A stretch of DNA of 30,145 bases from Lachnospiraceae bacterium UBA5902 (GCA_002431865.1 DJEI01000005.1:2419-32563); one strand, 5' to 3'. Shown: positions 20,216 through 28,419, counted from the first letter of the stretch. Numbers and translations are program-made. Notes: a model not told the origin generated them from the letters alone.

Positions 20216-21820
20216 TTACCGGTTCATATGCTGTGCGCGGTACTTGGACGGAGATACCCCAAACCGCTTCTTAAATACATAACTGAAATAATTCGCATCC
20301 AGATAGCCAACGCTCTCCGCAATCTGGTAGCTCTTGTCGTTCGTCTCCAATATGAGTGTTGCCGCATGATCCATCCGGTAATCGGTCAGATATGTGATAA
20401 ATGCTTTACCTGTCTCTTTCTTGAATACCGAAGAGAAGTATGAATTTGACACACCAAGCACCGAGCAGACCGTATCCAACGACAGATTTGGTTCCATATA
20501 ACGCTCACGAACCAGATTCTGCGCATCCGATACAAGCCGTCTTGATGTGCTGTTTCGCGCATTTTTCAACTGCTCGCCGAGTGCCACCGAAACCTCCTGC
20601 ATCCATGCTGTAAGCGTACTCTCATCCATCTGTGGAATCATCTCATATGGATTCTGTATTCCGCGCAGATAGTCATTAAAGTCTAAGAAATTATTTGCAC
20701 AGAAACGATAGAATGCACCTACCATCTCCATGATTGCGAGATTATATTGACTCACTGTCTTCGCATTGCTGTGCAGCTTCTCAATCTCATTTGTCACAGC
20801 CTTCTCAATTTCTTCTTTGATTCCAAGATGAATTGCCTTGAACAAGTCATGCATCTTCGTGTCTTCCGGCTGTATCTGTGTCTCCTGTTCTTTTGGAGCA
20901 AGTTCGCCGATATTGATTGCACGGGATGTGCCATACAATACGCGGTAAGATACTGCCTCTCTGGCTCCGTCATAGGAAGTATTCACATTTACCAGATTAT
21001 CACAGACTCGCCCGATTCCAGCAGTTACGACTGCGCCTATTACACGATACGCCCATTTACAGAAGCGGTCACACGAATCAGTGAACTGCACGATTGCATC
21101 TTCCGACGGAAGTTCGATCAGCATCAGTGTATTTCCAAGATACGTAAATACATGGCTCTTCCATTCGGCTGCCAGACGCTCTTTGATTTCATGTTCAACT
21201 GACATCGCAAGCAGCAATGGATTCATACCATCCGGCACGTGATGCTCGGATGTATGGAAGATTGCACAGCCATAGTAAGGTCCTTTCATGTCAATCTGAT
21301 ACGCGGCGAAGAATTTCTCGCAATATTCTTCGGTTACTCTGCCCTCAATCAAGGATACAAAGAAGTTGTTCTGCAAGACCGGAAGTGCCGCATTGAAATA
21401 GTTCTCCAGACGTGTCACATTCAGTTTCTCTTCACGCTCCCGATCCAACGTCTCCTTCAATCGTCCCAGACATTCGGACAACTCCGCTGCGTTGATTGGT
21501 TTCAACATGTATTCCTCGACTTCGAGATGCACCGCTTCCTTTGCATATTCAAATTCGTCGAAGCCGGTAAAGATGATGATATGGATATTCTGATAGTCGC
21601 GGTTTAAGCGGCGGGATAACTCCAAACCATCCATGTATGGCATCTTGATATCTGTAATGACGACATCCGGCTGGAGTTTCTCAACCAGTTCCAGAGCTTT
21701 CACACCATTGGTTGCATTTCCAACGACGAGGAAACCAAGGTCATCCCATTGTATACGTTGTTCAATTACTTCAATGACTTCTGCTTCATCGTCCACCAGA
21801 AGTACTTTATATTTTTCCAT
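20216..21820 (-). CDS. YesN/AraC-type response regulator
   Basis: 534 residues from the ATG at 21820, which has GGGGTG upstream; a GTG four codons earlier overlaps that site. The receiver domain (about 1-120) has the acidic pair DDE at 10-12, phosphoacceptor Asp57 in PDVVITDIKMPYMDG, and KPI near 105. A long middle region leads to a C-terminal AraC helix-turn-helix pair, ending with the family signature ESVGYLDANYFSYVFKKRFG and SPSKYR. Such regulators usually activate an adjacent sugar-transport operon. The mgl operon lies upstream in the same orientation and its promoter has a poor -35, so it is a natural target. The message has an unusually long leader of about 290 nt containing a giant hairpin. 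Confidence 0.92.
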   Translation of the reverse strand: MEKYKVLLVDDEAEVIEVIEQRIQWDDLGFLVVGNATNGVKALELVEKLQPDVVITDIKMPYMDGLELSRRLNRDYQNIHIIIFTGFDEFEYAKEAVHLEVEEYMLKPINAAELSECLGRLKETLDREREEKLNVTRLENYFNAALPVLQNNFFVSLIEGRVTEEYCEKFFAAYQIDMKGPYYGCAIFHTSEHHVPDGMNPLLLAMSVEHEIKERLAAEWKSHVFTYLGNTLMLIELPSEDAIVQFTDSCDRFCKWAYRVIGAVVTAGIGRVCDNLVNVNTSYDGAREAVSYRVLYGTSRAINIGELAPKEQETQIQPEDTKMHDLFKAIHLGIKEEIEKAVTNEIEKLHSNAKTVSQYNLAIMEMVGAFYRFCANNFLDFNDYLRGIQNPYEMIPQMDESTLTAWMQEVSVALGEQLKNARNSTSRRLVSDAQNLVRERYMEPNLSLDTVCSVLGVSNSYFSSVFKKETGKAFITYLTDYRMDHAATLILETNDKSYQIAESVGYLDANYFSYVFKKRFGVSPSKYRAQHMNR

Positions 21821-21844
21821 GTAGCACCCCACTTGTTATCGCCT

Positions 21845-22082
21845 GCCGGGTAGGTTTTGAAAGCATTTAGATTTTGGAATCGGAGTTGTAGGGAACTAAC
21901 GATTCCACGCAGACACGCTCCCGCTCACTTCCACACGCAACAGACACTAAACTCACAGCTCTACCATTCTTCGAATCGGTATCACTGTTCGTTAAGTGCT
22001 GGCGTGTTCCAATGGTCTGCATTAAAATCGTTATTCCCTCGCAACTCCATCCACATATTAGAATGCTTCCGAACTACCCGGC
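21845..22082. repeat. 240-bp near-palindrome in the response-regulator leader
   Basis: Paired blocks in order: GCCGGGTAG (21845-21853) with CTACCCGGC (22074-22082); AAGCATT (21861) with AATGCTT (22062); GGAGTTG (21882) with CAACTCC (22042); AACGATT (21898) with AATCGTT (22026); GCAGAC (21909) with GTCTGC (22015); ACACGC (21933) with GCGTGT (22002); CACTAAAC (21945) with GTTAAGTG (21991, one mismatch); ACAG (21955) with CTGT (21985); and ACCATTC with GAATCGGT near the tip (21963-21980). Nearly the whole span can fold on itself. It contains no gene. It could be a foldback or MITE-type insertion or a structured leader RNA. Confidence 0.8.
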
Positions 22083-22116
22083 TAGTCTTATTATTCTTTG
22101 TTGTTTCATTGTCTTT

Positions 22117-22125
22117 ATTATACCA
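22117..22125 (-). promoter_or_regulatory. Promoter of the response regulator-kinase operon
   Basis: The minus strand shows TGGTATAAT (22125-22117), an extended -10 box; the -35 position (22145-22140) is TATCTT. Transcription would begin near 22110, outside the right arm of the palindrome, so the whole hairpin is transcribed. Confidence 0.5.
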
Positions 22126-22162
22126 AAGTTATCACTATAAAGATACCTAAATATCAAGCTGT

Positions 22163-22396
22163 TTGTGACTTAGAAGTTCTTAATGTTCTGTGAATTCCCA
22201 GCAATGTTTGAACAGGACGTTCAAACAAGCCACCAGTGAGCCACGAATGTCGAGCGGAGGGCGCATATGAACGGAGTTCATATTTAGGACGCGCCCGACA
22301 ATCTGCCGCCGAGCCATGCGAGGGGGCAATACCCGTGTGGCGGTTGCGTACGGTACCAATCTATATATCAGAACATTTAGAACTTCTTAGTTACAA
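22163..22396. mobile_element. MITE-like element with 28-bp terminal inverted repeats, copy 1
   Basis: The ends 22163-22190 and 22369-22396 are inverted copies matching at 25 of 28 positions; the shared core is AGAAGTTCT followed by AATGTTCTG. Inside are GC-rich hairpins: TGTTTGAAC with GTTCAAACA (22205-22227), and a long stem from TGTCG/GGGCGC to GCGCCC/CGACA (about 22248-22300) with ATATGAAC-GGA-GTTCATAT at its tip. There is no coding sequence. A second copy of the family at 30049 confirms that it is a dispersed repeat. It lies between the mglC terminator and the promoter of the regulator operon. Confidence 0.8.
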
Positions 22397-22477
22397 CACA
22401 TCCTATATTGTTCTGATTAAACAGTGCCATATAAACTGGTCTTATTGCATTCTGACATTATATGCAAGATATAGGAA

Positions 22478-22518
22478 AAGCCACCCAGCCATGCCTTGTG
22501 CACTTAACCGGGTGACTT
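22478..22518 (-). terminator. Terminator of the mgl operon
   Basis: AAGCCACCC (22478-22486) pairs with GGGTGACTT (22510-22518), with one G-T pair; the minus-strand transcript continues with TTTTCC. It lies about 85 nt after the mglC stop. The U-run is short. Confidence 0.65.
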
Positions 22519-22603
22519 CGCCAGTTTACAACTTTATTTGATTACTTTGATTATAGCTATCTAATTTCACTGTCTGCCTATAACTTTATAGTTTCCGGCT
22601 TAA

Positions 22604-24256
22604 TTACTTCTTCTGAACATACTTCAGACAGTCAAGTGTTACAGCGGCAAGGATGATAATACCTTCGAAGATGAACTGAAGGTTTGTATCAATACCGAGG
22701 ATTGTCAGAGAATATGTAAGGGATGTGAAGATCAGTACACCAGTTACAACACCGGAGATCTTACCAATACCACCTGTGAAGGATACACCACCTACTACGC
22801 AGGCTGCAATGGCGTCCATATCCCAACCTTGTCCATAAGCGGCACTACCGGAACCAACCATACGGTTACACTCAAGCCATGAGCCGAATCCGTAAAGGAT
22901 ACCAGCTAAGATGAATGCACCAAGTGTTACCTTGAATACAGAGATACCGGATACGGCTGCTGCCTCAGGGTTACCACCAACTGCGTAAAGGTTCTTACCA
23001 AATGTTGTCTTGTTCCAGATGAACCATACAACTACGATTGCCACAATTGCCCAAAGAATGATCGTTGGGAATCCGCCAAGGTTCGGAATGAACATGTTTG
23101 GAATGCTGGAATCAATTGCTCCGAAAGATACACCCTTGGTTGCGTATGTTACAAGTCCAAAGATGATCAGCATGTTCGCCATTGTCGAAATGAATGGATG
23201 CATCTTGTACTTTGCCATGAAGAAACCTGCAATACTTGCAAACAATGTTGTAAGTACGATACATGCAACCAGTGCGATGATGGCTCTTCCACCTGCCGGA
23301 ATTCCTGTGAAGTCGAAGATGTGACCAAATACACCACCGGTATTGACTCCACTATGCATGATAATGGTTGCGGTTACCATACCCATACCTACCATACGTC
23401 CAATGGAAAGGTCCGTACCTGTTAACAGGATCAGTCCGGCAACACCCAGTGCCAAGAACATACGTGGGGAAGCCTGCTGTAAAATATTTAAAATGTTTGT
23501 CAGTGTCAAAAGCTGTGTATGCTTTACAATCGGTGTGATGATACACAGTGCAATGAAGATGAGTAAGATTACAATGTACAGACCATTCTTATACAGGAAC
23601 TGTGTTGTATTGAATGTGTACTTGTAGTTTTCTACCTTCTGTGCCTGCTTCTGTCCAAATGTATACTTTGACATACGGAGCAGATCGATTAGATGGAACT
23701 TATGTGCAAATGCATCATGCTTTCTGTCCTTGATCTCCTGCAGCTTGGACTCATGTGTCATCTGTGCATCGAACAGACGGTTACGGTATACATACTTCTC
23801 ATCCTTGATTTCCTCAGAATCGGAAAGCTTTGCAAGCGCCTGCTCATGTTCTGTCTTGATGGTTGCTACGATCTTCTCATAAGAAGCGTTCTCTGCTGCC
23901 TTTTCTGCCTCACAGCTTGCAACAACCTTCTCATAGTAGTCGCTCTTATAATGCTTGGAGAGATAGCTCTCTGCATCGGAAATGAGCTTGAATACCTTAT
24001 CCTTGTTTGCAGATTCTACGGATTTTGCTCTCTCTAACTCTGCCTTATCCTTTGCAATAATCTTTGCTTTCTCTTCCTTTGTTAAATTCTTATCTTCTTT
24101 TGCAATTGCGATATGGTTCTTTAAGCCGCGAACCTTGTCAGATCCATCTACACGAAGTGCATCAATCTGTGCCTGTATTTTTCCTACATATTCATCAATC
24201 GGCTTCAAGAGGGCTGCCTCTGCATCAGCCGAAAGGATCATACTTGTATCTGCCAT
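22604..24256 (-). CDS. mglC: MglC-like galactose ABC transporter permease with long N-terminal extension
   Basis: 550 residues, far longer than the usual 330-340 of MglC. The membrane permease (about residues 218-550) is typical of CUT2 transporters: ILLTGTDLSIGRMVGMG, HPFISTMANMLIIFG, the coupling segment NPEAAAVSGISVFKVTLGAF, and GWDMDAIAACVVGGVSFTGGIG. Ahead of it lie about 215 residues that are highly charged, rich in Lys/Glu/Ala and without membrane helices, probably cytoplasmic coiled coil (for example KEDKNLTKEEKAKIIAKDKA). The ATG at 24256 has AGAGGAG eight nt upstream; a TTG two codons earlier is less likely. It is the last gene of the operon, 18 nt after mglA. The extension's role is unknown; it would face the ATPase. 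Confidence 0.9.
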   Translation of the reverse strand: MADTSMILSADAEAALLKPIDEYVGKIQAQIDALRVDGSDKVRGLKNHIAIAKEDKNLTKEEKAKIIAKDKAELERAKSVESANKDKVFKLISDAESYLSKHYKSDYYEKVVASCEAEKAAENASYEKIVATIKTEHEQALAKLSDSEEIKDEKYVYRNRLFDAQMTHESKLQEIKDRKHDAFAHKFHLIDLLRMSKYTFGQKQAQKVENYKYTFNTTQFLYKNGLYIVILLIFIALCIITPIVKHTQLLTLTNILNILQQASPRMFLALGVAGLILLTGTDLSIGRMVGMGMVTATIIMHSGVNTGGVFGHIFDFTGIPAGGRAIIALVACIVLTTLFASIAGFFMAKYKMHPFISTMANMLIIFGLVTYATKGVSFGAIDSSIPNMFIPNLGGFPTIILWAIVAIVVVWFIWNKTTFGKNLYAVGGNPEAAAVSGISVFKVTLGAFILAGILYGFGSWLECNRMVGSGSAAYGQGWDMDAIAACVVGGVSFTGGIGKISGVVTGVLIFTSLTYSLTILGIDTNLQFIFEGIIILAAVTLDCLKYVQKK

Positions 24257-24274
24257 CGCCAAAACTCCTCTCTA

Positions 24275-25783
24275 TTACAAATATTTCGCGCTAAGCTTTA
24301 ATAATTCTTCCTGATTTGTCTCCTTCGTATTTACGATACCTGCCAGATGTCCATTTGACATAACGCCAATACGATTTGTGATTCCGAGGATCTCCGGCAT
24401 CTCAGAGGAAACAACGATAATCGTCTTGCCCTGCTTTGCCATGTTGATGATCAACTCGTAAATCTCATATTTTGCTCCAACGTCGATACCTCTTGTCGGA
24501 TCATCCATCATAAAGATGTTTGGAGAACGCTCCAGCCATTTACCGAAGATTACCTTCTGCTGGTTACCGCCAGACAGGTTTGCGATCATATCATCCGGTC
24601 CCATACATTTTGTATGCATGACCTTGATCTCCTCGGCTGTCGCACGTACCATGTCGTCGTTGGAAAGTGCGATTCCGCTCTTATAATGCTTCATGTTTGC
24701 AATGGTTGTGTTAAATGTGATATCTGCCTTTAAGAACAGACCGTTTGCCTTACGTTCCTCTGTGATCAGGGCAAATCCATGATCCATCGCATCCTTTGGA
24801 GAAGCGAAGTTCATCATCTTACCATTGTAGAGCACGTTTCCGGCTGCTCTTGTACGCATACCAAATATCGTCTCAAGAAGCTCTGTACGACCTGCACCGA
24901 CCAATCCATACAAGCCAAATATCTCACCCTTCTTCACATCGAAGGAGATATTCTGGAGCTTCGGTGCATACTTTGTTGAAAGATTCTGTACGGAGAGTAC
25001 TGTCTCTCCCGGTGTATTATCCACTGGTGGGAATCGGTTATCCAGAGACCGGCCTACCATGGCGGATATGAGTTCGTTCATGTTTGTATCTTTGCTGTCC
25101 TTCGTCATAACAAGACTACCGTCCCGCAGTACGGAGATCTGATCACAGATCTCGAAGATCTCATCCATCTTATGGGAGATGTAGATGAGGGAGATTCCCT
25201 GTGACTTCAGCTGACGCATCATCTTGAAGAGCTTTGCAACCTCCGGTGCAGTCAGGGATGAAGTAGGCTCATCCAATACAATTACTTTGGAATTGTACGA
25301 AATTGCCTTTGCGATCTCACACATCTGACGTTTTGATACAGACATCTTCTTCATCGGCTGTGTTAAATTAACTGTGATTCCAAGCTTTCTGAAAAGATCA
25401 GAAGCTTCCTTCTTCATTCTGCCCTCATCGACTACACCAAGTGAATTCTTTGGGTAACGACCGAGGAACAGGTTATCGATTACATTTCTCTCTAAGCACT
25501 GGTTCAATTCCTGATGTACCATTGCGACTCCATTTTCAAGGGCGTCCTTTGGTCCAGAGAAATTTACTTCCTTGCCATCTAATACGATTGTTCCTTCGTC
25601 CTTCTGGTAGGTTCCGAAGAGACATTTCATCATTGTCGATTTTCCGGCACCATTCTCACCCATAAGTCCCATGATAGAACCTGGCTTCACATTCAGGTCA
25701 ATATGGTTAAGAACCTTGTTTCTTCCGAATGATTTACTCATGCCATGAATCGATAAGATGTATTTATTCTTATCATCTGCCAT
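24275..25783 (-). CDS. mglA: MglA-like galactose ABC transporter ATP-binding protein (tandem ABC domains)
   Basis: 502 residues with two ABC domains, the normal CUT2 size. The first has Walker A GENGAGKST, Walker B VIVLDEPTSSL and a His switch (YISHKMDEIFEI). The second has a degenerate P-loop GLVGAGRTE without the lysine, a good signature NLSGGNQQKVIFGKWL, and Walker B FMMDDPTRGID, in which Asp replaces the usual catalytic Glu. A degenerate P-loop in one half is common in this family; the Asp is less so. The protein drives galactose import with the MglC permease at the cytoplasmic membrane. The ATG at 25783 has GGGAAG upstream. It lies 90 nt after mglB, across a terminator-like hairpin, and is followed closely by mglC. 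Confidence 0.93.
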   Translation of the reverse strand: MADDKNKYILSIHGMSKSFGRNKVLNHIDLNVKPGSIMGLMGENGAGKSTMMKCLFGTYQKDEGTIVLDGKEVNFSGPKDALENGVAMVHQELNQCLERNVIDNLFLGRYPKNSLGVVDEGRMKKEASDLFRKLGITVNLTQPMKKMSVSKRQMCEIAKAISYNSKVIVLDEPTSSLTAPEVAKLFKMMRQLKSQGISLIYISHKMDEIFEICDQISVLRDGSLVMTKDSKDTNMNELISAMVGRSLDNRFPPVDNTPGETVLSVQNLSTKYAPKLQNISFDVKKGEIFGLYGLVGAGRTELLETIFGMRTRAAGNVLYNGKMMNFASPKDAMDHGFALITEERKANGLFLKADITFNTTIANMKHYKSGIALSNDDMVRATAEEIKVMHTKCMGPDDMIANLSGGNQQKVIFGKWLERSPNIFMMDDPTRGIDVGAKYEIYELIINMAKQGKTIIVVSSEMPEILGITNRIGVMSNGHLAGIVNTKETNQEELLKLSAKYL

Positions 25784-25802
25784 ATCTCTACTTCCCTTTC
25801 TT

Positions 25803-25839
25803 AAAAAGAAGGGTATCAATTTTTAACTGACACCCTTCT
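25803..25839 (-). terminator. Intercistronic hairpin with U-run between mglB and mglA
   Basis: AGAAGGGT-TC (25807-25817) pairs with GA-ACCCTTCT (25829-25839) with one mismatch, and the minus-strand transcript continues TTTTT. It can act as a leaky terminator or 3' protector, making more binding protein than transporter, a usual pattern in such operons. Confidence 0.7.
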
Positions 25840-25873
25840 GTGGTTAAATCATTTTGCCGTCCAATCAGTTCTC

Positions 25874-27139
25874 TTACTTATTAAGAAGTGATGTGTAAGA
25901 TGCTGCGTTATCTGTCTTAACCATGTTGATTGCGAATGCATCGTACTCGCCTGGGTTACCAAGACGGTTTGTAATGTTAGACTCTGTCTGACCATCACCA
26001 CCGATGTAATCAACCTTGAGGTTCAGAAGATCATCGTAGTTCTGAAGAAGTGGCTGGTATGTTGAGCTTAAGAAGTTATCGGAAGCGTTGTAGATATCAA
26101 GCCATACCTTCTTCTCCGGACTCTTGCCAGAGTCGAGCTGGTGTGAAACCTTGTCATAAACCTTTGTTGAGTCTGTGAAATCCTGGTAGTTCTCTGCTGT
26201 TACTGCGATATTCAATGCGTAGTAAGATCTCTCTTCTTCTGAGTATCTGTAATCAACGCCCTCGTCAAGCTTGTTGCCAGCTTCATCTGCTGTACCGATA
26301 CCTGTATCTACATCTACGCCATCAAGTGCGTTACGAAGAACGCGGAGTGTCAGGTAAGCCTGAACGTCTGCATGCTGTGAAATTGTTCCACCGTAGCCTT
26401 CTGCGATAGCTGCTACTGCATCGCTGTTTGCATCGTATCCAAATGTAGGAACCTTGTTGTCCTTTGCCCAAGCGTTAAACATTGACATTCCCATACCATC
26501 GTTATTAGAAACAACTACATCAATCTGATCACCGAAAGAAGCTGTCCATGTACCGATTGCGTTACCTGCTGTTGCTGCATCCCATGTAGCACCTGCAGAG
26601 TTCTTCATCTCCTGTGAAGCAAGCTCACGGATTGTATATGTCTTTCCGTCTACATCAAGCGTTGCATCCTGTACAACCTTTGCAGAGCCATCTACGTTTG
26701 TACCTGCCGGTGAAGAATCGATAGCTCCGTCTGTCTCAACACCTGTGCCAAGTGCGGAACGAACACCTCTTGTACGTGCGATGGAATCGTTATGTCCGAT
26801 ATCACCGATTGCAAGTACGTATCCGATTACGCCATCACCGTTACGGTCGATGGTTGCTGCGTTCTTCTTGATGTAATCAAGTACCATCTCACCCTGAAGC
26901 TCAGCACCCTGATTTGCATCGAAACCTACATAGTAAGTATCTTTGTTGAAGTTAAGGGCTGTCTTGTCAAGCTCTCCAGTTGATGAGTTGGATGGCTGAC
27001 GGTTGTACCATACGAGCGGCTTATCCTTGTTTGCTACTCCACTGCTTGATGCAGAACCACCACCGGATGATCCACATCCTACCATTGACAGTGCCATTGT
27101 TGCTGCTGCGATCACAGCTAAGATTTTTTTCTTCTTCAT
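25874..27139 (-). CDS. mglB: Galactose-binding lipoprotein MglB, apparently circularly permuted
   Basis: 421 residues with signal peptide and lipobox SMVGC (Cys22). The mature part opens with KPLVWYNRQPS (Asn46), which matches the middle of ordinary MglB (PVVFFNKEPS). It continues in normal order: YYVGFD, calcium loop DRNGDGVIG from Asp98, His116-Asp118-Arg122 in GHNDSIAR, Trp186, SNND with Asn213, and FGYDA with Asp236. After the usual C-terminal strand (YALNIAVTAENYQDF, 307-321) a linker of about 20 residues leads to VWLDIYNASDNFLSS (345-359) and AFAINMVKTDNAASY (401-415), which match the normal N-terminus (VTIYKYDDNF, ALAINLVDPAAAG). So the first beta-alpha units sit at the end. All main sugar contacts are kept except a late Asn, here Gln255. 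GGAGG precedes the ATG. Confidence 0.9.
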   Translation of the reverse strand: MKKKKILAVIAAATMALSMVGCGSSGGGSASSSGVANKDKPLVWYNRQPSNSSTGELDKTALNFNKDTYYVGFDANQGAELQGEMVLDYIKKNAATIDRNGDGVIGYVLAIGDIGHNDSIARTRGVRSALGTGVETDGAIDSSPAGTNVDGSAKVVQDATLDVDGKTYTIRELASQEMKNSAGATWDAATAGNAIGTWTASFGDQIDVVVSNNDGMGMSMFNAWAKDNKVPTFGYDANSDAVAAIAEGYGGTISQHADVQAYLTLRVLRNALDGVDVDTGIGTADEAGNKLDEGVDYRYSEEERSYYALNIAVTAENYQDFTDSTKVYDKVSHQLDSGKSPEKKVWLDIYNASDNFLSSTYQPLLQNYDDLLNLKVDYIGGDGQTESNITNRLGNPGEYDAFAINMVKTDNAASYTSLLNK

Positions 27140-27235
27140 ACTCTTTCCTCCTATGAATTGAATTTGTTCATCGTGCTGCTTTTGTTCATTTTGTACACTT
27201 TTTTTGAACTTTTCCCTGCCTCATTGACTAAATTT

Positions 27236-27264
27236 ATTATATTTAGAATGAGGGGCAGAAAGAA
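27236..27264 (-). promoter_or_regulatory. mglBAC promoter, weak -35
   Basis: The minus strand reads TATAAT (27241-27236) with TTCTTT at the -35 position (27264-27259) and several ATTCT-like repeats just upstream. The poor -35 fits dependence on an activator such as the neighbouring AraC-type regulator (inference). Between this box and the mglB start, the 9-bp sequence TTTGTTCAT occurs twice on the plus strand (27163 and 27181). Confidence 0.45.
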
Positions 27265-27408
27265 TAGAATATTTTTGGATAGATTATCAATTTTTTTCGA
27301 TTATATGGATTTTTTATAGTTATTTTGACGAATCCGTCTATATTTTTCCTGAAACTGCACAAAAAATTCCTTTTTTCTCGAAAATTTGAAGCACATTTAC
27401 CAATGATT

Positions 27409-28362
27409 TTATATTTTTTTCATCTTATATTTTTTCCGCTGTCCCTGTATTTCTGTAAAGCCAAATGCCAGAACTCCGACCATTCCAAACGCCATCATTT
27501 TGATAAGGCTTTCATAATAGGTATCCAGATTACCAGACCACCTCATAAGCTCCTTCGCATGTACAAAACAGCTTTGGAACGAAGAAGCTCTATAGTAGTA
27601 GTCTGAAAGTTTAGACGCCTGTATCGCCATTGCCATATCTACCCGGAATGCCAGATACAACCATGCGGCTGACACCGCAACACACAACAGAAAACTTATA
27701 ATCGACAGCTTTTCACCCTTCCACTTATATCCATAGATCACCGCAGCTCCCATCGCGAGTCCGGCATAGCTTGACACGAATCCAATACGTGCGATCAGAA
27801 AAATCAACAGCGCACCCAGAACGCCACCGCCAATCGCACCGAGCAGACCGAGTGCATAATTCTCCCGCACAACATAATCATCTTCCCGGTTCAGCTTCAA
27901 CGCATATTCCGTCATCTTCGCAGATTCCTCATTTAAAAAGGAATAGCCATCCTCCACCTGATAGACGTCCGTCGGTCCCTGCACGCCTCTGGCATCACAA
28001 TTATAATATTGATATCGTTCAAATTGTGTGATCATACCTTCCAGCCGATTCTTGATCAACTGCACATTCTTTTTTGTGCCACCACGAATCGGAACATACA
28101 CCGCAATACTAAATCCTTTCGGTATGATCCTGCCGCCTCTTGGAAGTACTGCGCGCATCGTTCCCCACACATCTACAGACGCCGGTGTCTGATCGTTGGA
28201 AACTGAAAATGCAACCATTATCATTTTTTTACCGGAACCATTACCCGGTTTCACTACATATGTATATCCCCGGTACACGCCATGCAGCTGGCTTTTCATT
28301 CCTGTCCGCGTTGCCTGCAGCTCCTCAGCTAATTTCGTTAATATTCTTCTATTCGATGCCAT
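27409..28362 (-). CDS. Membrane protein of unknown function
   Basis: 317 residues. The N-terminal 170 residues are soluble, with a stretch GYTYVVKPGNGSGKKMIMVAFS and a YYNCDARGVQGPTDVYQVEDGYSFL segment. They are followed by three closely spaced membrane helices (roughly 176-195, 198-216, 222-244), a loop and a fourth helix near 290-306, ending in a lysine-rich tail. I do not recognise a family. The ATG at 28362 has GGGGAGG nine nt upstream; the frame runs nine codons further to a GTG without a site. It starts 57 nt after the ABC-F gene with no terminator between, so co-transcription is likely but not proven. No clear terminator is seen after it. Confidence 0.75.
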   Translation of the reverse strand: MASNRRILTKLAEELQATRTGMKSQLHGVYRGYTYVVKPGNGSGKKMIMVAFSVSNDQTPASVDVWGTMRAVLPRGGRIIPKGFSIAVYVPIRGGTKKNVQLIKNRLEGMITQFERYQYYNCDARGVQGPTDVYQVEDGYSFLNEESAKMTEYALKLNREDDYVVRENYALGLLGAIGGGVLGALLIFLIARIGFVSSYAGLAMGAAVIYGYKWKGEKLSIISFLLCVAVSAAWLYLAFRVDMAMAIQASKLSDYYYRASSFQSCFVHAKELMRWSGNLDTYYESLIKMMAFGMVGVLAFGFTEIQGQRKKYKMKKI

Positions 28363-28419
28363 CCGGCAAACACCTCCCCTGTTTGACACTTATGTCTCAT
28401 AATATTCCCTTTTCGTTTT

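Noticed and set aside
22205..22390. Possible noncoding RNA gene rather than a mobile repeat
   Set aside because: The internal hairpins are suggestive, but inverted ends and a second, internally shortened copy at 30049 fit a mobile repeat better; no promoter or terminator of its own is evident.
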